Shown: piece after piece, positions 35,563-46,600 of the stretch
Layout of the letters: each line of letters starts with the position of its first letter
How positions within the stretch are numbered: position 1 is the stretch's first letter
NCBI GenBank assembly: GCA_043798715.1
Contig: JAZDOK010000013.1
Span: 135,960 to 199,959, forward strand
Reading direction: 5' to 3'
DNA from: JAZDOK01 sp043798715
GTDB lineage: Bacteria; Vulcanimicrobiota; JAZDOK01
DNA: 64,000 nt
Made by a program: the position numbers and the translations under genes
The notes under the pieces: model-generated
Databases searched by the model: none
Seen by the model: the letters and a program-made list of their open reading frames with translations, nothing else
Told to the model about the DNA's origin: nothing

Positions 35563-35580
35563 GTCTAATAATTGTTAGAC
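35563..35580. other. Short palindrome ending in an attC-type core site
   Basis: GTCTAAT and GTTAGAC separated by four bases form an inverted repeat 16 bp before the ATG of the small membrane protein gene. GTTAGAC matches the integron R' core consensus GTTRRRY and GTCTAAT nearly matches R'' (RYYYAAC), as if an attC site had lost its central hairpin. It would mark the left end of the first cassette. Confidence 0.4.
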
Positions 35581-35596
35581 TCAAAAGGATAACTTA

Positions 35597-35971
35597 ATGA
35601 AGATCATTGAAGGAGATTTTGTTGGTAGTAATGGCCGCATCATAAATGCAGTTTTTCAAGGGCCAATTTTCGAAATAAAGTCTGGCATACTTGAAACAAC
35701 AAAATATAAAATCCCCAAAGATATTGAAATCATTAAATTGCTCAATAAGGATGAGAAAAGAACAATTGGTCAGCTCATCAGTCTTATACTTTTCGCAGCA
35801 ACCATTTTAGGACTTATCATCGCTATTCCTCTTTTTGTTATTTGGAAACGTATAGACTTCACAATTGGAGTAAAAACAAAAGATGGAAAGAAATTTGTCG
35901 CTCAAGGTGATGCTAGTGACTGGAACATCGTCAAGAAATATATAGGACTTGGCTCGCTTGACTCCTTCTAA
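35597..35971 (+). CDS. Small membrane protein in an integron-like cassette
   Basis: A 124-residue protein with one or two membrane segments (about residues 58-84, SLILFAATILGLIIAIPLFVIW), a short beta-rich N-terminal part (EGDFVGSNGRIINAVFQGP), and a C-terminal soluble tail (FTIGVKTKDGKKFVAQGDAS). Small membrane proteins of this kind are common as integron cassette products, mostly of unknown function. AAGGATAA lies upstream of the ATG. The stop codon at 35969-35971 is followed after 3 bp by an attC-like site, the standard cassette layout. AT-rich compared with the core genome. No family recognised. Confidence 0.65.
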   Translation: MKIIEGDFVGSNGRIINAVFQGPIFEIKSGILETTKYKIPKDIEIIKLLNKDEKRTIGQLISLILFAATILGLIIAIPLFVIWKRIDFTIGVKTKDGKKFVAQGDASDWNIVKKYIGLGSLDSF

Positions 35972-35974
35972 TAA

Positions 35975-36051
35975 GTCTAACAATCGCATCAAATTCGCTC
36001 CCTGCGGTCGCCGGACGCTCGTTCCTTGCGTCGTTTATGTGAGCGTTGGGA
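35975..36051 (+). other. attC-like integron recombination site 1
   Basis: A 77-bp site with R'' core GTCTAAC at its left end and R' core GTTGGGA at its right end. Inside, after 5-base spacers on both sides (AATCG, TGAGC), the arms CATCAAA and TTTATG pair except for one extra C, which reproduces the extrahelical base that orients attC recombination. The GC-rich centre is variable. It lies directly 3' of a gene in the same direction, as expected of a cassette. The last base of R' departs from the GTTRRRY consensus. Confidence 0.72.
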
Positions 36052-36088
36052 CAAAAAATATAGCTGACCATAGGCAGGCGAAAGTCAA

Positions 36089-37327
36089 ATGAAGGACCAA
36101 GAGAAACTCAATCTGATCTTTCTCGGGCAGTACGCCGTTCAGTTGCCCTTCCTGGTACGATTGTCAACCGGAAATTCTTTGATTCCGGACGTGGAGGCAT
36201 TTCTTCATCAGGTAACCGGAGTTTCAGATCTAGATAGACACAAGCCGCTTTTCAATTCACTTGAAAAACTAGCCGCGTGGGGCTTGGCCCTTTTAAGCAT
36301 GGACGACTACTCGTCTGAGGCCTTATTGGCAAATTATCCAAACTACATGAATCTAATACGGACATTCAGTAAAACTGTAGAGCAATCAGAAGTACCTGTA
36401 TATTCGGACAAAAGAGAAATACACATACGAGAATCCTTACAAAAAGCTGGCGCAATAAGCGATTCGATTAAGATAATGATTAATCAGTCTCTTAATAAGG
36501 CATCGGATGCTCTGGTGATGGTAAAGGATGCAAGCAATGTCTTCTGGGGAAAACGGACGGTGGGCAGGGCTTCATCAGGGGCCGACAAAAAGCTATTTAT
36601 ATGTCACTCAACTCTTGACAAGTCTTTAGCTGTAGCAATCTCTCGGGAAGTCGAATCAGTTGGTGTATCAACGTGGAGAGATGATAAAGATATCGGCGGA
36701 GGGGATTCTATTCCAGAAGAAATATCAAAAGGATTGAGCACAGCAACTCATTTTGCAGTTATTTTATCAAGCAACTCTATCAATAGGCCCTGGGTAAAGA
36801 CGGAGTTAGAAAATGCTGTAATGTTAAGGCATTCTTCTGGGTTGCCGAAAATCATTCCGATACTATTAGAGGGGTTGAAACCTTTGCCTCCCATTGCTAA
36901 CATAAAAGGAATTGATTTTCGGCAATTCCAGGAAGGGCTTGAATCCCTTTTTAACAGTTTAGGTGTCGAGCCGGCAGACCGCTTTGACTTGACGACACTA
37001 TTTTATTTTTATCGAAAGTCGGAGAAAGCCCTTGAAGTGCTCAAATGGTGTAGCCAAGCTGATTCCTTCATGCCTATCGATGAAGAATGTTTTGAACAAC
37101 TGGAGGAAATGGAGCGATTTTTTGAAACAGTTGGTTTGTCACAAGAATTAAATACACCAAAACGTTACGTGCGAACAATCGTTAGCTATTCGGAAAACAA
37201 GACAACACCAACTTTCGATGAAGATTTCTATACGTACGAAAACTGCGCATATGCGGGAATTAGTCTCGCGAGAAAGATCGCATATTACGGAGAGACAATG
37301 GCGGACATTCTAGGCAGAAAAGTTTAG
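36089..37327 (+). CDS. TIR-domain protein, candidate NADase defence effector
   Basis: A 412-residue soluble protein. Residues about 168-290 are a bacterial TIR domain (TIR_2 type): KKLFICHSTLDKSLAVAI opens it, WRDDKDIGGGDSIPEEISKGL forms the BB-loop region, and SINRPWVKTELENAV contains the probable catalytic glutamate (E239, four residues after the Trp as in SARM1). The N-terminal 165 residues are helical and unassigned, and the C-terminal 120 residues hold another helical region. TIR proteins deplete NAD+ or make signalling cyclic ADP-ribose during phage infection, so a defence role is inferred. The gene starts 38 bp after attC 1 and ends 2 bp before attC 2, which makes it a cassette gene. 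Weak ribosome binding site (AGGCGAAAG). Confidence 0.8.
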   Translation: MKDQEKLNLIFLGQYAVQLPFLVRLSTGNSLIPDVEAFLHQVTGVSDLDRHKPLFNSLEKLAAWGLALLSMDDYSSEALLANYPNYMNLIRTFSKTVEQSEVPVYSDKREIHIRESLQKAGAISDSIKIMINQSLNKASDALVMVKDASNVFWGKRTVGRASSGADKKLFICHSTLDKSLAVAISREVESVGVSTWRDDKDIGGGDSIPEEISKGLSTATHFAVILSSNSINRPWVKTELENAVMLRHSSGLPKIIPILLEGLKPLPPIANIKGIDFRQFQEGLESLFNSLGVEPADRFDLTTLFYFYRKSEKALEVLKWCSQADSFMPIDEECFEQLEEMERFFETVGLSQELNTPKRYVRTIVSYSENKTTPTFDEDFYTYENCAYAGISLARKIAYYGETMADILGRKV

Positions 37328-37329
37328 AG

Positions 37330-37401
37330 GCCCAATAACGAAATCCACCCGACCCAAAAACCGCTACGCAATTTTTTGTCGGGAGATCTTGAGCGTTGGC
37401 C
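37330..37401 (+). other. attC-like integron recombination site 2
   Basis: A 72-bp site, R'' GCCCAAT and R' GTTGGCC, with the R' side shared with site 1 (GAGCGTTGG). The inner arms CCCGAC and GTCGGG pair perfectly, flanked by ATC/GAT pairing with one extra C on the left arm, and the central CCAAAAA/TTTTTT extends the stem. It begins 2 bp after the TIR stop codon. Its core boxes fit the consensus less well than site 1. Confidence 0.58.
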
Positions 37402-37502
37402 CATCAGGGCTGAGGGATCCCCAGTTTTATGAGAAGCTTTGTTATTCTACCGATTTTGAGTCAATGATTGTAAGCTAAAGCTCTGGATTTTGCATTTCGA
37501 GA

Positions 37503-37561
37503 CCACGGGGTCTTGTTTTCTTGCATGAAGTGCGCATTTTTATGCATTTCCGCATGTCTCT
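37503..37561 (+). repeat. Imperfect direct repeat, right copy
   Basis: A 59-bp segment starting CCACGGGGTC and ending GTCTCT, matching 34260-34320. Here the left part also forms a short hairpin (GAGACC...GGTCTT). It lies about 95 bp upstream of the glucan synthase start, at the right edge of the AT-rich accessory block. Confidence 0.6.
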
Positions 37562-37655
37562 CGTTTTGAGCGGGAAACGCCTTCAGTGGTCTGATAGAGG
37601 GAAAGGGAGCCGACTTGGGGAAGAAACATGTACGTTGTGACCCAAGGACGGTAAT

Positions 37656-40600
37656 ATGGAAACAGGCACCCTCATAGCCTACTTCACGGAGCAAGATGAT
37701 GCCCGCAGAGCTCTGCGGGAGCTTAAGACACGGGGCTTCCGCCGCGCCGCATTGGTGCATAAGAACGCGGACGGAACTGTCCGCATCAGGGACCCCTTCC
37801 TTAGGCTCCGCGCCTTTGGGGCGGTATTGGCCGCCATTTTATTCGGGGGCCTCGCCTGCATTTCATCCCTGATCCTCCACTGGCCGGCTCCGACCGGAGG
37901 CCACTTTTTTCTGCCTTTTATCCTCGTGGGCGGGTTCATTGGAGCCCTCTGCGCCTGGCTCTTTCTACGGCGATCGAAGTACGGAGTCGCCGATAAACTG
38001 ATTAAGAATCACGCGCGCTGGCTGGTGTCCGAGGAGACGGTCCTAATCCTTCAGGCGCCGATTGAAAAACTGCGGTTTTCCCTGCCGGTCCTTCGAGAAT
38101 GCGGCGACATCCCGCCCTCGATCTTCGTTCTTCATCCAAAGCGCGAAAATCCGGACGGAGACGTGCGAAGGGCCGGGGTGCCGCTTTCTCCAAAGCAGAT
38201 AAAGGAGCATGCCCGGCGCCTGGCCGCAGACCACGAAGCGACCCCAAGGCCGCGGCGGAACACCGAACTTTTAATGCGGGTTGAAAACGCCCGCCAATGG
38301 ATCCGCCAGGTCGCCTCGGACCTCTCCGAGGCCAGCCGGCTGGAACAGGGTACGCCCCCGACCGCTGAGTGGATTTTAGACAACGAGTACGTCATCGAGA
38401 GCAACGCCCGCGACGTTCAGATGAACCTTCCCCGTCGCTTTTACCAGGAGCTTCCGGTCCTCGCCAACGAGCCCTGCCGGGGTCTGCCGCGCATCTACGG
38501 CCTGGCGAAGGGACTCGTCTCCTGCGCGGAACTGCGTCTGGACCGGGACAACATCTTATCTTATATCGATGCCTATCAACTTGGGCAGACACTCTCGATT
38601 GGCGAACTTTGGGCCGTCCCGCAGATGCTGCGCATCGCGTTGATTGAAAGCATCCGGGATCTCGCCACCGGTGCCCTGGGCGAGCTTCGGGAACGCGAGC
38701 TCGCCGACTTCTGGGCCAACAGGCTCATCACTGCCAACCGGCGGGATCCCAAACAACTCTTCTTTGTCCTGGCGGAACTGGCCGCAACCCAGACAAGCCC
38801 GACCCCTTATTTCGCGGCCCAACTGGTCGGACATCTGCACGACGAAGAAGCCGCGTTGGTGCCGGTTCAGAGCTGGCTGGAGCGCACTTACCGAAAATCC
38901 CTGAGCGAACTGGCACTGCGCGAGCAAAACCGCCAGACGAAAGATCAGATATCTATAGGAAATGCCTTTGCCAGCCTGCGACAGCTCGCCCTTTTGGATT
39001 GGAGACAAACCTTCGAGGAGCTAAGCCGCGTGGAGGCCTTGCTCAGGCTGGATCCATCCGGCGTCTATCCCGGGATGGATTTCAATACGCGGGATCGGTG
39101 CCGCCGCGTGGTTGAAGAGCTTTCGCGCCGCTCCGGTTGGGCTGAAGATAAAGTCGCGCAGAAGGCTATAGAGCTGGCATCTAAAGGGGCGCGTGAATCG
39201 AAGGATGATGACCGGTTGCACCACGTCGGGACCTACCTTATTGGGGAAGGAAGAAGCGAGCTTGCGCACCTTCTTAGCTCCCGCGAAGCGCCGCGTTTCC
39301 GCGCTCTCAAATGGATCTACCGCCACCATTCCGCCGTGTACCTTCTCGGGCTCAGCCTCTTAACCGCTTCATTCATCCTGCTCATCGTCATGGCTGGTCT
39401 GCGAGGTAATCCGCCGGGTATCCGCATTTTGCTCTCCCTTCTTTTGCTGGTTCCCGTCAGCCAGCTGGCGCTTGAGATTTTGAATTACCTCGCCATGCGC
39501 CTCCTTCCGCCCCGGGCCCTTCCAAAGATGGATTTTGAGGTCTCCGGCATTCCGGACGCCTTTCGAACGCTGGTCGTCGTGCCCGTGCTGATAGGGAACA
39601 CGGAGACCATTCGGGCGGAAGTGGAGAAATTGGAAATCCGCTACCTGGCCAACAAGGAAGATAACCTGCTCTTCAGCCTCTTCACAGATTACACCGATTC
39701 GGTTGAGGCGCATCGCGAGGACGACGAAAGACTGCTCAAGACCGTGACGGAGAGTATCGAAGATCTAAACCGCCGCTATGGCGCCGGGCGTTTCTTCCTT
39801 TTTCACAGGGAGCGCGCCTGGAGTGAATCCGAGCAGAAATTCATCGGTTGGGAACGAAAACGCGGGAAGCTGGAAGAACTCAATCGCCTGATCGACGGAA
39901 CGCGATCTTCCGATGCCGCCTGCCTGGTCTACGTAGGCGACCCGGATCACCTGTCCAATGTGAGGTTCGTCATCACGCTGGACAGCGACACGCAGCTTCC
40001 TCTTAACACGGCCCGCAGGATGATCGAGACTTTGGCGCACCCTCTCAACAGGCCGCGCTTCGACGGTGCGGGCGGGATTCTGCCCGGCTCTTACACCATC
40101 ATCCAGCCTCGCGTGAGCCCGACGCTCCCCAGCACGAGCGCCTCTCTTTTCAGCCGGCTCTTTGCGGACGCTGTCGGAATTGACCCTTACACCAAGGCTG
40201 TTTCCGACGTCCACCAGGATCTGGCCGGCGAAGGCTCCTACCACGGCAAGGGCATCTACGATGTGCGCACCTTCAGCCGGATGCTGTCCGGGAGGTTTCC
40301 AGAAGAGTGGGTGCTGAGTCATGACTTGATTGAAGGCGCCCACGTCCGGGTGGGCCTGGCCAGCGACATTGAACTCTATGATGAGTTTCCGCAGGGTTAC
40401 CGGAGCTACTCCACCCGCCAGCATCGCTGGATTCGCGGGGACTGGCAAATCGCGGATTGGATTTTGCCCGGGGTTCCTTTGCCTGGAGGAAAGCGAGGGC
40501 CAAACCCGCTCTCCGGCTTCGACCGCTGGAAAGTTTTCGACAACCTGCGCCGGAGCCTGATCCCCCCGGCCAGCCTGGGCTTGCTCATCGTCTCCTGGCT

Positions 40601-43600
40601 CATTTCTCCCTGGATCGGCTGGATCTCCACGCTGGTGGTCGCCATGCAGCTCCTCTTCCAGCCTTTGGCGCAGCCCTTAACCATGGCGACCACCAGCCAG
40701 GGGTGGAGGAGCTTTTCTTTTCCGAAGGTAGCGCACGACCTGCTGAAGACGCTGGTTGATGCCGCCCTGCTTCCGCACCAGGCCTGGCTGGCCCTGGATG
40801 CAATAGTTCGGGTCTGGTATCGCCGCCATATCTCCCGCCGGGGGCTTCTCGAGTGGACTACGGCCCAGGCGACCCACGTGAGTGCCCCGCGGCGCCAGTC
40901 CCTGTTTGTGGTGTCTTTAAGCCTGGCGAGCCTGTTCAGCCTGATCGCGGGCTGGGCGGTGCAACGCTTCATGCCGGCCAGCATGGCGCTGGCCAGCCCC
41001 TGGCTCGTCTTATGGTTCCTCTCCCCCCTCATCGGCTGGCTCCTGAACCTTGGACCGCAGGCGAAGCACAGGCAATTAATGGCGCCCCAAAAGGATCTCG
41101 GGTTCCTGAAAAGAGTTGCGCGAAGAACCTGGCGCTATTTCTCGGACTTTGTCAATGAGGGCACGTCATGGCTCCCTCCCGATAACTACCAGGTTTCCCC
41201 GAACAACCAACTGGCGATGCGCACCAGTCCGACCAACATCGGCCTTTGGATGTTAAGCGCTCTTGCCGCACATGGTTTCGGGTATGTGACGGCGGACCAG
41301 GTCGTCGAAAAGCTGGCCCATACCATGGAGACGATTGGCCGCCTGGAGCGCCATGAGGGGCATCTTTTAAATTGGTACAATATCCAGACCCTGGCCCCCC
41401 TGGAACCCCGCTACGTGTCCTCCGTGGACAGTGGAAACCTGCTGGGCGCTCTCTGGTCGCTGGAGCATGGGCTGGAAAGCCTTATGATGAGGCCCGTCCT
41501 GGACGGGAAAGCCTTTGAAGGCCTGCGGGATACCGTGGAGGTCACAAAACAGGTCGCCGCCCAGGAAGGCGGCTCGGGTCTTTCCGCCCCCGCCCTCGAC
41601 GCACTGATGCGCGAGTGTGAAAGCCCGCCGGATTGCCTCGCCGACGCGCTTCGCCTCCTGAGGCGGGCGGAGGGCGGCGCCAGGGCTCTGGCCGATGGGG
41701 CGCGTAAATCTGCCGGCGCTGAAACGGGAGCGGTTTACTGGGCCGGCCAGGTGGAGGCTCAGGTATCGGAATGGCTTAAGATCGCGGATCGCTATCTTTC
41801 CTGGATCGAAATCCTCGATGAAAAAAAGGAAGAGGAGCTGGCCCCCCTGGGTCCCGAGGCCCTGTCTGCCATACGCCAGGCTCTTTGCCACGCGCCTTCA
41901 ATTCTTGATCTCGCCAACGGACGCGTCGGATGCATGGTGATTCTCCAGGAGATTCGCAATTCGGCGTCCCCCGCCGCCGTCCCCCTCTTTGAATGGCTTG
42001 ACCGCATCATTTCGGCCTTCGCCAAGGCTAAATGGATGGCCGGTGAAACCCTGGGTTCAAACGAGCGGCTCATCCGGGAGGTGCGCGATTTATCCGAATC
42101 CATGAATGTGCGCTTCCTTTACGAACCCGAACGACGGTTGTTCTCAATCGGCTACAACGTTTCCGAAGGTCGCCTGGATGGCTCCTGTTACGATCTTCTG
42201 GCGAGCGAGGCGCGGCTTGGAAGTTTCATCGCCATCGCCCGGGGCGATGTTCCGGTTGAGCACTGGTTCTCCATGAGTCGCGCCTACGGCGCAGTCGGCC
42301 GGCGCCGGGTGCTGCTCAGTTGGAGCGGGACCCTGTTTGAATACCTGATGCCGCTCATTTTCCAGCGATCCCAGGAGAACTCTCTCCTGGATAAAGCGGC
42401 GAGGGAATCGGTGGAAATCAACATTGCCTACGGCCGCAAGCGCCGCGTGCCGTGGGGGATCTCGGAGTCCGCCTTTGGGGATCTTGATCTCAACAAGATC
42501 TATCAATACAAGGCCTTTGGCGTACCGGAGCTTGGATTGAAGCGCGGCCTGGAGGAAGAAGTTGTTGTTGCGCCCTATGCCACCCTGTTAGCCCTTTCCG
42601 TTGCGCCGGGGGAGACCATGCAGAACCTCAGGCGGCTGGCCGGCCTGGGGCTGCTTTCCGATTACGGCTATTACGAGGCGATTGACTTCAGCCGCCAGGC
42701 GGGCCGCGAGGGCGAGCGCGGGGTGATCGTGCAGGCCTACATGGCCCATCATCAGGGCATGGGTTTCCTGTCACTGGCCAACTACTTGAACGGCAATCCC
42801 ATCCAGCGCTTTTTTCATGCCGACGCGCGCGTACGCGCCGTTGAAGTGCTGCTCCATGAACGTATCCCGATTCTGTCTTCGCTGCACCATATCTCCACGC
42901 GCGAGAGCGGGTCTTTGCCGGAGGGCGCCGGCGAAGTCGCCCCATCGGTGAGCGCCTTCGACACCCCCCACACGAGCACGCCCAAAACCCAACTGCTTTG
43001 CAATGGACGCTATGGTTTGATGATCACGAACGCAGGCGGGGGATACAGCCGGTGGGGCAACTTTGAAATCACGCGCTGGAGGGCCGATCGGACGCGGGAT
43101 TCGTGGGGAACCTTCTGCTACATCAATGAGGAAGACTCGGATAAAATGTGGTCCAACACTTATCACCCGGTCGGCGGGAAACCTGAGGCCTACTCCGCCA
43201 ACTTCGCGCTGGACCGTGCCGTGTTCCGGCGCTCCGATAACGGCATTCAAACCGAAACGGAGGTCGTAGTTTCCCCGGAAGATGACGTTGAAATTCGGCG
43301 GATCACCCTGATCAACCAATCCGTTCGCACCCGGCGTTTCAGTCTCACGAGCTACGTTGAACTCTCGCTGGCGCCGCACAACGCAGACCTTCAGCACCCG
43401 GCTTTCAATAAGCTGTTCATCCAGACCGAGGCGGTGCCTGAACTTCAGGCGCTCCTCGCTCATCGGCGATCCCGCGCGGAAGGCGACCCACCCATTTATG
43501 TCGCGCACCGCCTGACGCTTGAAAACCCGGGGGACGAGCCCTTGCAGTTCGAGACCGAGCGGCGCCGCTTCATCGGCCGGGGACGGACGCTCGCGAGCCC

Positions 43601-46600
43601 GATGGGGGCGATCCAGAAGCCCGGAAACAGCCAGGGCTTTGTCCTGGACCCCATTCTCAGCCTGCGCCAAAGCCTGACTTTAGGCCCCGGCCAGCGGGTC
43701 CAGGTTTCCCTGGTTCTGGCAGCCGGCGAAACACGCGAGCAGGTATTGAGGCTGATGGGTAAATACGGCGTGCCCCATGCAATCGATCGGGCGATGGATT
43801 TCGCCTCGGCTTCCGCCCAGCTTGAGCTGAGATTGCTTCGCATCCAACCAGACGAAGCCCGCCGCTTTCAGCAGTTGGCCAGCCACCTGCTGTTTCCCAA
43901 CCCGCTCTTGCGCCCTCCATCCGAGCGCATCGAAGAGAACCGCAAAGGCCAGGCCGGCTTGTGGGCTTATGGAATCTCGGGCGACCTGCCGATTGCCATG
44001 ATCACCATCGGCGAGGCGCGGGATATAAGCCTGGTCCGTCAGATGCTCCAGGCGCATACCTATTGGCGAATGCACGGGTTGACGGCGGACCTGGTGATTT
44101 TGAACGAAGAGGCCGGCGGCTATGAGCAGCCGTTGCGTGAACGGCTTGAGGGCCTGATCCAGGCGCATTCGACCTATACGGGGATGGATCAGCCCGGCGG
44201 GATTTTTCTGCGCAGGTCGAATCAAATTCCGAAGGAAGACCTGACGCTCCTCATGGCCGCGGCCAGCGTGGTGCTGGTGGCGGCCCGCGGTGCACTGCCC
44301 CAGCAACAGGGTGTGCCGGCAGAGGTTCCCGAGCTGTCGGAACCCATTAAAAGGAAACGTGCTCCCCGGGAGCCTTCGGCATCGCTGCCTTTCATGGAGC
44401 TGCCCTACTTCAACAGCCTGGGCGGTTTCACTCCGGATGGGCGCGAATACGCGATCTATCTTGACTCCAACACCAACACGCCTGCGCCATGGGCGAATGT
44501 CATCGCCAACTCAACCTTCGGCACCCTGGTCAGCGAAACGGGCTCCGGCTTTACCTGGTACGGTAACAGCCAGCGCAACCGCCTGACGCAATGGTCGAAC
44601 GACCCCGTCATGGATCCGCCGTCCGAGGCGGTGTACATACGGGACGAGGAGACAGGTGCCTGCTGGACGCCGACCCCGTCGCCCATCCGCGAAGAGACCG
44701 CCTACCGTGCCAGGCATGGGGCTGGGTACACGGTCTTTGAGCATAACAGTCACGGGATCGAGCAGGAGATGACGGTCTTCGTTCCCCTGGATGAGAAGGG
44801 GGGAGAGCCGATTAAACTTGAGAGGCTGCGCCTCAGGAACGACTCTTCCCGGCGACGCAAACTGTCGGTGACGTATTATGTGGAGTGGACGCTGGGCGAG
44901 AACCGCGAGGGAACCCAGATGCACGTCGAGACCCAATGGGATGACGAACTTAAGGCCCTGATCGCCCGGAATCGCTATCACCCCGAGTATGGGGATCGGT
45001 TGGCCTTCGCGGCCATGAGCCCGCCCCCGGAGTCTTACACCGGCGACCGCACGTCCTTTGTCGGGCGGAACGGCTCGATGGGAAACCCGGCGGCTATGGA
45101 GCGGATTGGGCTTTCACGGCGGACGGGGGCGGGGTTAGATCCGTGTGCGGCCCTTCAGGTGACTATTGAACTGGCTCCCGGCGAGACCTCCGAGATCACC
45201 TGCATGCTGGGACAGGCCGCTTCACTTGAGGAGGTTCACGAGCGTGTTCTGGCCTACCGGGAATCCCTGGTGATCGAAGCCGCTTTAAGCCGGACGAAAG
45301 CGTGGTGGGATGAACTTCTGGGCACGATCGAAGTGCATACCCCCGAGCTGGCAACGGACTTTCTTGTCAACCGCTGGCTCCTCTACCAGAGCCTGAGCTG
45401 CCGGATCTGGGGGCGTTCCGCTTTTTACCAATCCGGCGGCGCCTTCGGCTTTCGCGATCAGCTTCAGGATGTCATGGCCTTTCTCTACGCATCTCCCGCT
45501 CTGGCGCGCGAACACATCCTGCTTGCGGCAAGCCGTCAGTTCAGGGAGGGCGACGTCCAGCACTGGTGGCACCCGCCGGGCGGCGCAGGTGTCCGCACGC
45601 AGATTTCCGATGATCTCCTGTGGCTGCCCTACGTAGTTTCTCAATACGTGCGGGTCACCGGCGATGCGGACGTCCTGCGCACGGAGGTTCCTTTCCTCGA
45701 CGGGCCTGCGATTAAGGCCGGAAAGCACGAGATGTTTTTCACCCCGGAGGTCGCGCATGAAAAGGGCACGCTGTTTGAACACTGCCGGCGGGCCGTCTCG
45801 CACAGCATGACCTTTGGAGCCCATGGTTTGCCCTTGATGGGAACGGGGGACTGGAACGACGGGATGAACCTGGTGGGCGCCGGAGGCAAGGGGGAGAGCG
45901 TCTGGCTGGCTTGGTTCATGGTGGACGTGCTGACAGGGATGGCCGGTTTGTCGGATCTTCTGGGCCTGGCGGATCTCAGAGAGTTATATCTACAGGATAA
46001 AAAGGAACTGATTAAGCGCGTAGAGCTGGCTGGATGGGATGGGGAGTGGTATCTTCGGGCGATCAATGACTTAGGCACGCCGCTTGGTTCTTCGGCGAAT
46101 GAAGAGGCGAAGATTGATTCCCTGCCCCAATCATGGGCCTGCCTGTCCGGAGGGGGTGCCTCAGATCGCACGGATAAGGCACTGGATTCGGCGTGGAAAA
46201 ATCTCGTTTTAGAGGATGAAGGCCTGGCGCTTCTCTTTACGCCTCCATTTGACAGAACGGAGCCGTCACCCGGATACATCAAGGGGTATCCTCCGGGGGT
46301 GCGGGAGAACGGAGGCCGGTACACTCACGCCGCCCTGTGGTTTGCCATGGCCCTGGCACGCCGGGGGGACGGGACGCGGGCGGAGAAAATATTGCGCATC
46401 TTAAACCCGGTTGAGCGCGCGCGCGATTCGGAAACGGTGTGGCGCTATGGGCTTGAGCCCTATGTGGCCGCAGCCGATGTTTACCGTTTGCCCGGGCGGG
46501 CAGGCCAGGGCGGTTGGTCCTGGTATACCGGATCGGCGGCGTGGATGTACCGGGCCTGGGTTGAAGAAATCCTGGGTTTTAAGGTCCGCGGAGATCGTCT

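Larger units (their letters stand above)
37328..37655. other. Gene-free stretch before the glucan synthase gene
   Basis: This 328-bp gap contains attC-like site 2, then the right copy of the direct repeat (37503-37561), and the leader of the glucan synthase gene with AAGGACGG as ribosome binding site. I see no further ORF with coding character. Confidence 0.6.

Noticed and set aside
35379..35597. A 72-codon open frame between the HEPN and membrane protein genes
   Set aside because: No ribosome binding site, no protein-like composition, and it runs into the cassette leader. Treated as non-coding.
37461..37760. A 99-codon minus-strand open frame across the glucan synthase start
   Set aside because: It overlaps the well-supported start of the synthase gene and the direct repeat; composition is not protein-like over most of its length.
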